From assembly GCA_023228865.1 (NCBI GenBank), contig JALOAH010000007.1, forward strand, positions 12,478-76,477: a stretch of DNA of 64,000 bases. The letters are read 5' to 3'. Below, in pieces: positions 7,482 through 16,370 of this stretch (its first letter is position 1; every line of letters begins with the position of its first letter). Below the pieces are notes generated by a model. It did no database searches. It was not told the origin of the DNA and was given only the letters and a program-made list of their open reading frames with translations. The stretch is from Porticoccaceae bacterium. Lineage in GTDB: Bacteria; Pseudomonadota; Gammaproteobacteria; Pseudomonadales; Porticoccaceae. The translations under genes and the position numbers were made by a program.

Positions 7482-9428
7482 TTACTCGGCAAGTTTCTGT
7501 GGTTGTTGCCTGTCTGCGCTGCCATCTATCAGTGTCTGTATCTGACGCCAGTCCACCAGCTTGAAATTCTGGGGCTGATCCGGCATGCGGTTGCGGCCAT
7601 CCTGCACCACCAGTAAACCCTGGGGATAACCGGGAAGAGGCGATGCGGTAACGGTGAGACCATCGGTTTCGGAGGCGCCGTCGATGCCCCGCTCCAGGTC
7701 GGCGGCAATACGGAAATGAGTCACTTTGGGATAGTCACCCCACAGGCCATAGACGACATAGCTGTCGTTGCCCTGGCTGGAAACCACCAGGTAGTGGCGG
7801 TCGGCGCCAAAATAGATTTCCATGCCTTCGACATCCGCCACCAGATGGTCGTCAACGGCAATGATCATCTTCAGGGGGGCGTCCGCTGCGGGCTCGGCAT
7901 GGGTTGCCCAGATTCCCGCCTTTTCCTCGCCCATATAGAGCCTGTTGGCATTGGCGTCCACGGTGCAGCCTTCGGGCTGGCTGGGCAGGCTGAATTGACG
8001 CACCAGCTCACCTCTGGGTTCGGCGCCGCTAAAGCCAATGCGGTATTGTTGGTAACGGCCGTCGGTGTCGTTGATAAACACATAGTCGCCGCTGGCGGAC
8101 TGGTACATGCACAGGCCGTAGACTTCGTCGAGGTTGGTGGTGATGTCACCGAGGTGTTTTACCCTGTTGCCCCTGGCGATGGTGAACAGGGAAATGCTAT
8201 TCAGATTGCGGTTGCTGGCGGCGATCAGCGGTTGCCTCTTGCCATTGATCTGGCTGTTGGCGATGAGGTCAACGTTGTTGAGCCTGCCAATATTCAGGGA
8301 CTGGCGCAACTCGCCATCGAGACCGTAGATTTTCAGCCCCTCCCGCTTGTCGGTGCCGATGATCAGGCTTTGCCGGGGCTTGCGGGGGTTGAGCCAGATT
8401 GCCGGGTCGTCAGCGGCGTCACCAAAACGGGCGACGGCGGCGGTTTCACCAGTGGCGTAAATACGAGGCACGGTGGCGGCTGCAGGCGCAGCGGCGGGGG
8501 AGTCCGCAGTCAACTCCGCCATCTGGTAATTGTCCGCGCTTTCATCGTAAATCGACAGCAACAGGGTGTCGCCATGTCTGGCCACGGCAAGGGATTTGGC
8601 TTCCTCCATTTGGTCGAGGGCGAGATCATCGACAAGGCCTTTGCCGCTATAACGCTGAATGCGGGCAGGTTCGGCGCTCAATACCCACAATTCGCCGCTG
8701 TCTGCGACGGCGATATCCGCTATCTCTCCGGCCACCGCGCCGTGGGGTGAAACCAGGGCAACAGGCTGGCGGCTGGCGTCGGTTTCGGGATTTGCGGCAT
8801 AACGCCATACCCCCAGGCCTTCTTCCGCCAGGTACAGGGAGCCGGTGTTGTCGTCCACCGCGCAGGCCTGGCTATCGGTGGCGCCGATAAATGAGCGCAC
8901 GGCAATGTTCACCAGCGCCTGCCTGCGGTTGTCGTAAATAATGTGCTGGTGAACCATGCCCTGGGTATCGACGGCAAAGAGGGACAGGTGACCCTCCTGG
9001 GGGTCGCGGTACAGGCACTGTGTCTCGGGCAGGGCGGTGGCGCTGTCAATGGCTGCCAGATTGCGCAGGTTGTCGGTGGCGTCGTCGAGGGCAAACAGCA
9101 CAATGGCGCCGCTGTCACGGTCGATGGCGCTTATCAGGGTTTCGGCCTTGCCGTTTACCATCAGCCCGGCGCGGGCATCCAGGGCTTCAAATTTGCCGGC
9201 CTGCAACGGGTACTGCTCGCCATTTTCAGCAACCAGCACCAGCCCTTTTGTGGCGCTGGCGATGAGCCATGCGCCGGGGCGTGTCGGCAGCGCCACAACA
9301 TCCTCGCCGTTGCCGGGGTTGATCTGAAGGGGGCGGGTGGCCAGGGTTGGGGTGTCAGCGCTGGCCAGCTGCGGGCTGGCGCCGAGCTGGGCGAGCAGGA
9401 TCAAGGCGACTGTGGCGAGAGGCTTCAT
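7482..9428 (-). CDS. Beta-propeller phytase with two propeller domains
   Basis: A signal peptide (MKPLATVALILLAQLGASPQ, cleaved near LASA) sends the 648-residue protein out of the cytoplasm. The C-terminal half (about 325-640) is a standard beta-propeller phytase with DDPAIWLNP, GTDKREGLKIYGLDG, LNNVDL, QPEGCTV, DVEGMEIYF and ETDGLTV. These motifs supply the calcium- and phosphate-binding acids and Lys. The N-terminal half (about 30-320) is a diverged propeller of the same type, with phytase-like blades (SLYLAEEGLGVWRY, GEIADIAV). Calcium-dependent phytases release phosphate from inositol hexakisphosphate. The gene lies downstream of the TonB receptor and PhoX-like genes in one operon. Function is well supported; localisation (periplasm or surface) is open. 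Confidence 0.92.
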   Translation of the reverse strand: MKPLATVALILLAQLGASPQLASADTPTLATRPLQINPGNGEDVVALPTRPGAWLIASATKGLVLVAENGEQYPLQAGKFEALDARAGLMVNGKAETLISAIDRDSGAIVLFALDDATDNLRNLAAIDSATALPETQCLYRDPQEGHLSLFAVDTQGMVHQHIIYDNRRQALVNIAVRSFIGATDSQACAVDDNTGSLYLAEEGLGVWRYAANPETDASRQPVALVSPHGAVAGEIADIAVADSGELWVLSAEPARIQRYSGKGLVDDLALDQMEEAKSLAVARHGDTLLLSIYDESADNYQMAELTADSPAAAPAAATVPRIYATGETAAVARFGDAADDPAIWLNPRKPRQSLIIGTDKREGLKIYGLDGELRQSLNIGRLNNVDLIANSQINGKRQPLIAASNRNLNSISLFTIARGNRVKHLGDITTNLDEVYGLCMYQSASGDYVFINDTDGRYQQYRIGFSGAEPRGELVRQFSLPSQPEGCTVDANANRLYMGEEKAGIWATHAEPAADAPLKMIIAVDDHLVADVEGMEIYFGADRHYLVVSSQGNDSYVVYGLWGDYPKVTHFRIAADLERGIDGASETDGLTVTASPLPGYPQGLLVVQDGRNRMPDQPQNFKLVDWRQIQTLIDGSADRQQPQKLAE

Positions 9429-9462
9429 AAAAATCTCTTTGGCGGCTTAAAAAATAATTCAC

Positions 9463-9492
9463 ACCGACACTGGCAACGTAGCCAGGGTCGGT
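9463..9492 (-). terminator. Hairpin with T-rich tail between receptor and phytase genes
   Basis: The arms ACCGACACTGGC and GCCAGGGTCGGT pair with one internal mismatch around a 6-base loop. On the minus strand the hairpin is followed within about 8 bases by a run of six T. It may be an attenuator or leaky terminator that lowers phytase expression relative to the receptor, or an mRNA-stabilising stem. It lies inside the operon. Confidence 0.4.
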
Positions 9493-9537
9493 GCGACGGG
9501 CGCTGCTGCGGATCCCGTGATTACGTAAACTGCACGC

Positions 9538-11849
9538 TTAAAAAGCGTAGCGTGCGGTGAGGCGGAAAATGGGGCCGGCTTCTTCCGTTTCCAGTTCGTA
9601 TTCGTCGAAGTCGCGATCGCGCTGGTCTTCAATGGTATCGAACTTGTTGAAGATTTCATCCTTGCTGCCATCCAGCAGGTTTGAACCCACAAAACGCAGG
9701 GTCAGGGACTGCCAGCGCTTCTCTACAAAGACTTCGAGGTCGGCGCTGTAACTGGTCTGCACTTCCTCGCCGAGAATACGGCCAAAGGCATCGCCCTGTT
9801 CCCTGTAGGTGACGCCAAAGGTGATTTTCTGCTCGGGCATATCCTGAATCACACCGACGTTGTACACCCATTTGGACTGATCGTTAAAGCGGCGCTCGCC
9901 GAAGGCATCGTCAATTTTGCTGTCCATGAGGCTGTAGTTGGCAAAAATGCCGGTGTTGTCCATGCCGATAACGGTGAGAGGGGTGGACAGGTCAAACTCG
10001 ATGCCGGAAACCCAGCCGTCGCCGACGTTGTCGACCTTGTAGACGAAAAAGCCATCCCCCTCCGAGCCGGGTTCGCCGGTGTTGGTCAGCTCGATCAGGT
10101 CTTCCACATCCCGGTAGAACAGGTTGACGCCAAAGACGCCTTCACTGCCGAGCATGCGCTCGTAGCCCAGATCAATGCCCCAGGCGCTTTCCGGTTCCAG
10201 CTGCGGATTGCCCTGAAGGTCGTTGTCCGCCACCTCGCCTTCGAGCAGTGCCGGCATAATGAGATCAAAATCCGGGCGGCGCAGGGTGCGGGCAACGGAC
10301 GCGGTGAGGCGGTCGCTGTCGGTGAGGCTGTAGCGCAGGTGCGCCGACGGCAGAATAAAATCGTAGTCGGTATCGACACCGTCCTGCCCGGAAGTCCGGT
10401 CAACGATGCTGACATCCGTGGTTTCGTAGCGTACACCGGTTTCCCATTCCAGGCGGCCGACATCGCCGCTGACCATGACAAAAAAACATCCGCACGGTCT
10501 TCTTCGATGCGGTTGACGCCACCGATGGCGGGTTCGAATTCGGTCAGCTGGCTGGCGACGGCAAGTGGCGACTGGCCACCGAACTGATCCCAGGGAGTGG
10601 CGAGACTCAACTCGTTCTCATCATCCGCCTCGAGAATGCGGGTGTCTCTTTGTTTGGCGAGAAAAAAGCCGCCAAACTCGATTTCGGTGGCGTCGCCAAG
10701 ATCAAATTTTTGGGCGAGTTCGATACCGAATTCTTCGTCTTCGATGTCCTGAAGGGTGCGCTCATCTTCGATGACGGCAATATCGTCGCCAAAGTCGATT
10801 TCTGATTCCCGGTCATCCAGTTCGCTGTCAAAGGCGGCCACGGACAGTTTGATTTTGGCTTCACCGCCGAGCAGTGGGTGGGAGTAGCGGCCGCTTAAGC
10901 TGTAGCTGGTTTCGTCGATATCCTGATGTTGCTGATTGTCGGTTTCCAGGTTGCCGCCGGTATTTTCCGGCCCGGTGACAGCGCTGGGGTCGTTGTATTC
11001 AAAGGAGCGCTCATCCTCGGTGCGATCGGTTATTACCCAGGCTCCGGCAATATTGAGCTTGGCGCCATCGTCAAATACCACGCTGTAATCAGTGTTCAAT
11101 GAGGTGTCGCTGCTGTCGCGGACATCGGTCTGGTCTTCCCGGTTGTCAAATTCCTCGGCAATGAAATCGGGGTTGTTCTCCGGCGAGTCGCCAAAACGGG
11201 TACTTTTCTTGACCTTGGGGTTGTAGCGCCCCTGCTGATCGACGCCCACCACCAGGCGGCCTGGGCCAACCTGACCGCCCCATACGGCGGCCAGATTCTC
11301 CTTCCATTCTTCGTTGTCAAAGTAGTTGCCGCCGAGCTTCACATAGCCGCCATCGAGGCTGAAACTGTCCCGCAGGACAATGTTGACCGCACCGGCGACG
11401 CCGTCCGCGGGGCGATTGGCGCTGCTGGAGCGAATCACCTCCACCCGCTCGATCAGCTCTGCGGGTATGCGATCCATCAAAAAGGAGCGGTCGTTGCCGA
11501 TGCCGGGAACACGCTCGCCGTTGATCAAAATTTGCGTGTAACCCGGCGCCAGACCCCGCAGGCGGGCGCCGTCGGACTCGGTGACATCGGATAAAAAAGT
11601 CACGCTGGGCACACGGCGCAGGGCGTCGCCGGCGCTGGAGGGTTCAAAACGTTCAAAGTACTGGCGATCGTACTCCAGCACAGGCGTGATGTCCTTGGCG
11701 CGGTTGTGGTAGCCGATACTGCTGTACACCACCAACTCTTCGATGTTTTTGATGGGCTGCGTTGTGTCCTCTCCCCAGGCGGCGGAGGCGCCCAGGGTAA
11801 CGCTGCCGACAATAACGAGTGGCAACAGTTTTGGCTTGAAAGGAATCAT
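9538..11849 (-). pseudogene. TonB-dependent receptor of the phytase operon, interrupted by one frameshift
   Basis: Two overlapping frames together encode one receptor of about 770 aa. The first frame (11849 to about 10480) has a signal peptide (LVIVGSVTLGASAAWG), a TonB-box-like IEELVVYS, a plug with DALRRVPSVTF and YTQILINGERVPG, and the early barrel. The second (10476 to 9538) has the rest of the barrel and ends in FRLTARYAF. The frames meet at seven A on the plus strand (10480-10486). One extra base there gives ADVFFVMVSGDVGRLEW, which continues perfectly. No other damage is visible, so a sequencing error, a very recent mutation, or slippage are all possible. The context (PhoX-like upstream, phytase downstream) suggests it takes up phytate or a breakdown product. 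Confidence 0.85.
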
Positions 11850-11893
11850 GGGGTTCTCCGTTGTGAGCTTGGTTTTTGGGGGGGATACTGTGT

Positions 11894-13171
11894 TCAGGCA
11901 TCGACAAAAAAGGGGCCTTTGATCTCATAGGTTCGGCCGCCGTCCGGCAAGCCGGTGATGCCATTTTGGGAGCTGAAATACAGCCTGCTGCCATCCGGGC
12001 TGAATGCGGGGCCGCAGACTTCCGAGCCTTCATGGCCGATAACGTTGACCAGTTCGAAGGGCTTGCCCCCTTCGCCAACCACCACCAGGCGCATGTCGGC
12101 ACCGTCTTCTGCCACGATGATGTCGCCCGCCGCCGACACCGTAAGGTTGTCAACATCGGCCATCGCTGGAGCAAAGCCGCCGTCGCGGACGCGGTCGTAA
12201 ACCAGATCCAGAGTCTGGCTGCGGGTATCCAGCGCCCACACCCGGTTGTCGCCCTTGGTGGTGAAATAGACATAGCCCCCGTGATACCAACAGCCCTCGC
12301 CGCCGTTAAATTGCTCGGCGCCAGGGATCTGTTTGCGAGTGGGGGTTGCTCCCTCGGCGATGGCAGGCACTGGGTCGGGCAGGGATTTCCAGCTAACCTG
12401 GCGACGGCTATCGGGGTTGCTGCCCGCCACCACCGCCACCTGGAGCGCACCGCTGCGCAAATCGGCGCGCTGGCCGCGGGTGTAACGGGCGGGAATAAAG
12501 CGGTAAAAGTTGCCGTCCACCACATCCTCGGTTAGGTAGAGATGGCCATTGACGGGATCGACCGCCACCGCCTCGTGTCTGAACCTTCCCAGGGCGGGCT
12601 GAGCCGTGGCGGCATGGCGACCGCCGGGGTCGCATTCGTACACTAGGCCTTCGTCGATTTCCTCGCACGACAGCCAGGTGCCCCAGGGGGTGGGGCCGCC
12701 CGCACAGTTATTGGTGGTGCCGGCACAAATGGCGTAGCTGTCGATGACGTCGCCCCGGGCATTAAAGCGCAGCGCCCCAGCGCCGCCCTGGCCCTGGCTG
12801 TTGATCTCAGCATTGGAAACATAAACCCAGCCGCCATCGGCCATGGCAAAGGTGGCGCCGCCATCGGGTTCGTTGTGCCAGGGATAGGGCGCTGTGGATA
12901 CCGCTTTTTCACCACTGCGCGCCACCAGTCTGGCTGAAAATCCCCCAGGCAGCAGCATTCGGGTTTGCGGATCGTTGGCCACCGCCACTTCCCTCAGGGT
13001 GCCCGCCAGGTTGCCAATATTGCTGCGCCGGGATGGCGCCGTAGCCCCCAGCGCGGAGCGTGGCGATGCGTTCGAGGAGCAACCCCAAAGTGCCGGCCCC
13101 ACGGCGATAACGCCGGAAGCCACCATCAGCTGCTGCAGGATTTTTCGCCGGGATTGATCAGTAAGGCTCAT
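11894..13171 (-). CDS. PhoX-like (DUF839) alkaline phosphatase family protein
   Basis: The 425-residue protein starts with a twin-arginine-type signal (SRRKILQQL, then a hydrophobic stretch) ending in a lipobox-like ALWGC, so it may be exported folded and anchored as a lipoprotein. The body shows the PhoX/DUF839 blade motifs TPWGTWLSCEE, GRFRHEAVAVDP, YLTEDVVDGNFYRF, NGGEGCWYHGGYVYFT and DNLTVSAAGDIIVAEDG. PhoX enzymes are calcium/iron-dependent phosphatases made under phosphate limitation. It is the first gene of an operon with the TonB receptor (44 bases downstream) and the phytase, behind a Pho-box-like array. The family is clear; whether it has full PhoX activity is not, because it is shorter than classical PhoX. 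Confidence 0.83.
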   Translation of the reverse strand: MSLTDQSRRKILQQLMVASGVIAVGPALWGCSSNASPRSALGATAPSRRSNIGNLAGTLREVAVANDPQTRMLLPGGFSARLVARSGEKAVSTAPYPWHNEPDGGATFAMADGGWVYVSNAEINSQGQGGAGALRFNARGDVIDSYAICAGTTNNCAGGPTPWGTWLSCEEIDEGLVYECDPGGRHAATAQPALGRFRHEAVAVDPVNGHLYLTEDVVDGNFYRFIPARYTRGQRADLRSGALQVAVVAGSNPDSRRQVSWKSLPDPVPAIAEGATPTRKQIPGAEQFNGGEGCWYHGGYVYFTTKGDNRVWALDTRSQTLDLVYDRVRDGGFAPAMADVDNLTVSAAGDIIVAEDGADMRLVVVGEGGKPFELVNVIGHEGSEVCGPAFSPDGSRLYFSSQNGITGLPDGGRTYEIKGPFFVDA

Positions 13172-13288
13172 TGGCAGATTTCCAGGATAAGGCGGGATAA
13201 GGGCATCGCTGACGGGGATGGTGACGGATTAACGACGTCCAATGCTGACCGGCGAGCTTCTATGGAAGGGTAAGGTAGGTTAGAAAAA

Positions 13289-13328
13289 TGACGTCAAAGT
13301 GACGTTTTAATGACGGCTTTGTGAAAGT
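13289..13328 (-). promoter_or_regulatory. Pho-box-like array upstream of the phoX/receptor/phytase operon
   Basis: Four units start at 13289 (TGACGT), 13300 (TGACGT), 13311 (TGACGG) and 13322 (TGAAAG), exactly 11 bases apart. Read on the minus strand this is a series of (C/T)GTCA units separated by 4-5 A/T-rich bases. PhoB sites are tandem 7-base CTGTCAT-type repeats spaced by 4 bases, giving the same 11-base period. The array lies about 120 bases upstream of the PhoX-like start. A loose -10-like element (TAACCT on the minus strand, about 13278-13283) follows. Confidence 0.7.
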
Positions 13329-13468
13329 GGCGAGATTGGGGAGATGGTTTGTGCCGCGGTGACAATCTGGGCGCCCAGGCATCGGGTCAGCCGTTATTTC
13401 ATTCTCTTGCGGTAACTGACTGCTGGGCAGCGAACCGGTTCGGGTACTCGCCATGGCAGCGTTTTTCG

Positions 13469-14524
13469 CTAGCCGGATCGTCGCAGGCGCGTTTCCAAAT
13501 GACGAAAAAATTGGCGGTGATGAATTACCCAGCCACCCAGATAACCCAGCATTGACCCTAGCACGATATCCACCAGTCGAACCGCGACCAGTTTTTCAGC
13601 ACCCAGAACGGAGTTCGCGTCTGCAAATAATACTGTCAGGGGGGTGATAAAAATGACGGCCAGGCCGTAGTTGCGGGTAATGAGGGTTTCAATCACAAAG
13701 CTCAAGGCAGTAATGATAACAGCCAGTTGCCAGGGAGCCAGATTCAGCGCAAGGATAAGCCACGCGATAGCCATGCCGGGCAGGGTGCCCACTATGCGGT
13801 GAATGTTGCGATGCCAGATGGCTCTGAATGTCGCCCCTTGCATCACCGCTGCGCAGGACACCGGAACCCAGTAGGGATTGGTCAGGCCGATCGCCAGGGC
13901 AAAATAATAACTGCCACCGACAAAGAGGCCGATAGTGCCTGCTTCCAAGACAATAGCCAGGAAATTGTTGTCTGGTGCTGCAGGTTGTCGGCGTGGTTGT
14001 GCCTGGTTGCCAAAGATGAGCTGCCCCATGCCGTGCAAAAGAGCGAGAAGGCAGGCGCCCATGGTACCCAGCAAAACCAGCCCGGATCGATCCGCGACCA
14101 GGCTCAGGTCGTACGGCAATGTGCGAGCCATGCAGGCCACTAGAATAAAGAAAAAGCTACCGGGGGGTGGCACTCTGAAATAGCGGCAGATCGTCGTGGC
14201 GAGAAGGGTGGTCAAGCCTAGCGTCATCGAGGACAGAGCCGGACTGTCACTGGTCAACGCTCCCAGGGTGAAACTGGCGCAGAAACCGAAAGAAACCACT
14301 GTCATGGTGATCAGGCGGTGGGGAATGGTTGTTTGCGGCATGTACAGAATACTTAAGCCGCCCATGCCCGCGAGGATCGCGGTGGAATAATGCCCTAAAA
14401 GCGCCCCCAGAAACAGCGGTAGACCCACCGCCAGCGCAGCCATGATGAGGAAGCCCATGGGACGTTTGTTGTCACTGAGGGTAAAAAGAGGGCTGAGATT
14501 CTCCCAAAGGCGGGGCTTTGACAA
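13469..14524 (-). CDS. FUSC-family inner membrane protein
   Basis: The protein has about ten hydrophobic segments in two blocks separated by a short soluble loop (around QAQPRRQPAAPD). The second block contains VPVSCAAVMQGATFRAIWHRNIHRIVGTLPG, the typical core of the fusaric-acid-resistance (FUSC) family of putative aromatic-compound exporters. At about 350 residues it is a short version without a long cytoplasmic domain. The start is uncertain: TTG at 14524 has GGAG about 8 bases upstream, TTG at 14536 is also open, and the first ATG is at 14458. It stands alone, with no membrane-fusion partner next to it. Substrate is unknown. Confidence 0.82.
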   Translation of the reverse strand: MSKPRLWENLSPLFTLSDNKRPMGFLIMAALAVGLPLFLGALLGHYSTAILAGMGGLSILYMPQTTIPHRLITMTVVSFGFCASFTLGALTSDSPALSSMTLGLTTLLATTICRYFRVPPPGSFFFILVACMARTLPYDLSLVADRSGLVLLGTMGACLLALLHGMGQLIFGNQAQPRRQPAAPDNNFLAIVLEAGTIGLFVGGSYYFALAIGLTNPYWVPVSCAAVMQGATFRAIWHRNIHRIVGTLPGMAIAWLILALNLAPWQLAVIITALSFVIETLITRNYGLAVIFITPLTVLFADANSVLGAEKLVAVRLVDIVLGSMLGYLGGWVIHHRQFFRHLETRLRRSG

Positions 14525-14653
14525 AGGTGACTCCAAAAAGGTTGATTTTATTTTTAAGCAGGAATATAGGCCACAGGGTGGGGGGGCTCAAAAAATTCGA
14601 TCTACCCTACCCCAGGTGGCAGGCAAGGATACGTCGTCTGCCTGAAGGTGACC

Positions 14654-15244
14654 TTACCCAACCGATCCCGCCAGGATAATTTCCCGCAGTGGCTTGCGTT
14701 CGCGGGGTTTCAAATCCCGCCGGGCGTAGGCGTCAGGGATCACAGAGGGATCGCCCGGATAGCCAATGGCGAGACCGGTGAAAGCTTCCAGGCCATCGCT
14801 CAGGCTGAAGGTTTCCCGCGCCCTGTCGGGATCAATGCCGATCATCTGGTGCACGACCAGGCCGCGGGATGTCGCCTCGAAGGTGAGTCCCGCCGAGGCG
14901 GCACCGAGATCGTGAATGGCCGCCTTGTTGGGTGCGCCGTTGTGTTCAAAGTTGTGCTGCACTATGCCCAGTGCGAGAACAGGTGCGTTTTTAGCCCAGG
15001 GTTGATTGCCCTCGACCAGGACGTGGAATATTTTTTCCCAAAGCTCCGGACTGCGGTCGCGGCTTCCTACGATATAGCGCCACGGCTGGGCGTTGTAGGA
15101 CGACATCATCCAGCGCGCCGCCTCGAAGAGGGCGTGCAGGTCATCAGCGCTGACCATGCGCTTGGGGTCTAACGCATAAAAACTCCTGCGATTTTGCAGA
15201 ATCCCCTGTATGGGAACGTCGGTGGCTGCGGTGCGAATGGTCAT
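14654..15244 (-). CDS. Nitroreductase-family oxidoreductase
   Basis: The 196-residue protein has the pattern of small FMN-dependent nitroreductases: an N-terminal NRRSFYALDP (the R-x-S-x-R/F region that binds the FMN phosphate), FEAARWMMSSYNAQPWRYIV, and a late GYPGDPSVIPDAYARRD. These enzymes use NAD(P)H to reduce nitro compounds, quinones or related electrophiles. The ATG at 15244 is preceded by GGAGAAAG. It is upstream of the FUSC gene and downstream of an OsmC gene on the same strand, which fits a detoxification neighbourhood. The physiological substrate cannot be read from the sequence. Confidence 0.9.
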   Translation of the reverse strand: MTIRTAATDVPIQGILQNRRSFYALDPKRMVSADDLHALFEAARWMMSSYNAQPWRYIVGSRDRSPELWEKIFHVLVEGNQPWAKNAPVLALGIVQHNFEHNGAPNKAAIHDLGAASAGLTFEATSRGLVVHQMIGIDPDRARETFSLSDGLEAFTGLAIGYPGDPSVIPDAYARRDLKPRERKPLREIILAGSVG

Positions 15245-15280
15245 GTTCTTTCTCCATTCCGGCAGGGTGCCGGGGTTGTC

Positions 15281-15742
15281 TTATGTTGTTGTGTCCGTGT
15301 GCAGGCGGGTCTCAATCCGGATTTCTGAACTCAGGGTACGGTACATGGGGCATTTGTTAGCGATGTCGAGCAGGCGTTCACGTTGGCTGTCGTCGAGAGA
15401 ACCCTCGAGTTGGATTTCGCGCTCGACCCTGTCGAGCATGCCGGTTTTCGTCCCGCAGTCGGTGCCGTCGCCGGCGTCCTCCTTTCGGTGTGTCAGGCGC
15501 ACGCTAACCCCGTCCAGAGGCCACTGTTTGCGCCGGGCATACAGGCCGATGGTCATCGAGGTGCAGGAGCCCAGTGCCGCAAGCAGGAGGTCATAGGGGC
15601 TCGGGCCTCTGTCAGTGCCACCGGCAGCGATGGGCTCGTCAGTCTGGAAACGATGTTTGCCGGCCTCAACAGTTTGTACGAAGCCCAATGCACTGCCGCC
15701 TACGGTGACGGTGGTTGGATTGTCAGGATGTTGTTCAGTCAT
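15281..15742 (-). CDS. OsmC-family peroxiredoxin-like protein
   Basis: This 153-residue protein has the two conserved cysteines of the OsmC/Ohr superfamily, Cys60 in LLAALGSCTSM and Cys131 in IANKCPMYRTL. The pair reduces organic hydroperoxides in characterised members. The SPYDLLLAALGSC stretch fits the broader OsmC (YhfA-like) branch. The start ATG has AAGGAAA upstream and overlaps the end of the decayed gene before it, suggesting a former operon. Thiol-based detoxification is likely; exact substrate unknown. Confidence 0.9.
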   Translation of the reverse strand: MTEQHPDNPTTVTVGGSALGFVQTVEAGKHRFQTDEPIAAGGTDRGPSPYDLLLAALGSCTSMTIGLYARRKQWPLDGVSVRLTHRKEDAGDGTDCGTKTGMLDRVEREIQLEGSLDDSQRERLLDIANKCPMYRTLSSEIRIETRLHTDTTT

Positions 15743-16245
15743 GCCGTTTTCCTTGTGTGGGGTACATGGTCGAATCTTGAGTCAATGGCCGATAAATACT
15801 CCAGCTGAGGCTCTTGGGGAATAATGCCGCTCGGGTTGAGAGCCTTGGTCGAGTAGTCGCCGGTCTGGATGTGATCCGACCGGACACTGGCGGCGAATGC
15901 GGGTATTTTCAGCAATCGCACCAGATAATCATAGACCGCCGGGTAGCCGTTCAAGGGCTTGATGTTGCACTTGAACAGGCCGTAGTAGGCTAGCTCAAAA
16001 CGCACCAGAGTGACAAACCCGCGGATATCGGTCTCCCTCAGTGGATTGCCCAGCAGTCGCAAAGATCTTGTCCACTGCTTCACTGTAGGCATGCTGGCCA
16101 CTGGCAAAACCCGCCTGGTAGACGCCATTGTTGACGTCGTTGTGAAGAAGCTGGTTAACCTGTTCGATCTCCTCCAGTGAAGGCGAGCCGCTTCGATTGA
16201 GCTTCGGGGTAGCGATAACGCCGAGGTTTTGCTCTTTGACCTTGG
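15739..16245 (-). pseudogene. Decayed glutathionyl-hydroquinone reductase (Gto/YqjG/ECM4 family)
   Basis: Two frames carry parts of one protein. The downstream part (15739 to about 16060) gives LLGNPLRETDIRGFVTLVRF, YYGLFKCNIKPL and KALNPSGIIP, the C-terminal half of glutathionyl-hydroquinone reductases. A second frame upstream (about 16060-16245) gives EEIEQVNQLLHNDVNNGVYQ and AGFASGQHAYSEAVDKIF, the part that normally comes just before. Between them about ten residues and the frame are lost, and the N-terminal domain with the catalytic Cys is absent altogether. No start codon precedes the upstream part. It is therefore a remnant, although the 129-residue downstream frame could still be translated. 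Confidence 0.85.
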
Positions 16246-16370
16246 CTGAGAAAGACTAAGGTGTCAGGTTGCAAAGCCCTGTTAAGTCTCGGGATTGGCA
16301 AGACGTTGTTTCACTACTGCAGCATCGATCGCAAGATCGATGCTGCCGCTGCCACGGATCACCAGGGCAT

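Noticed and set aside
7716..8750. A 344-residue plus-strand open frame
   Set aside because: It is antisense to the phytase gene, which has clear family motifs and a signal peptide. Long antisense frames are common in DNA of this composition.
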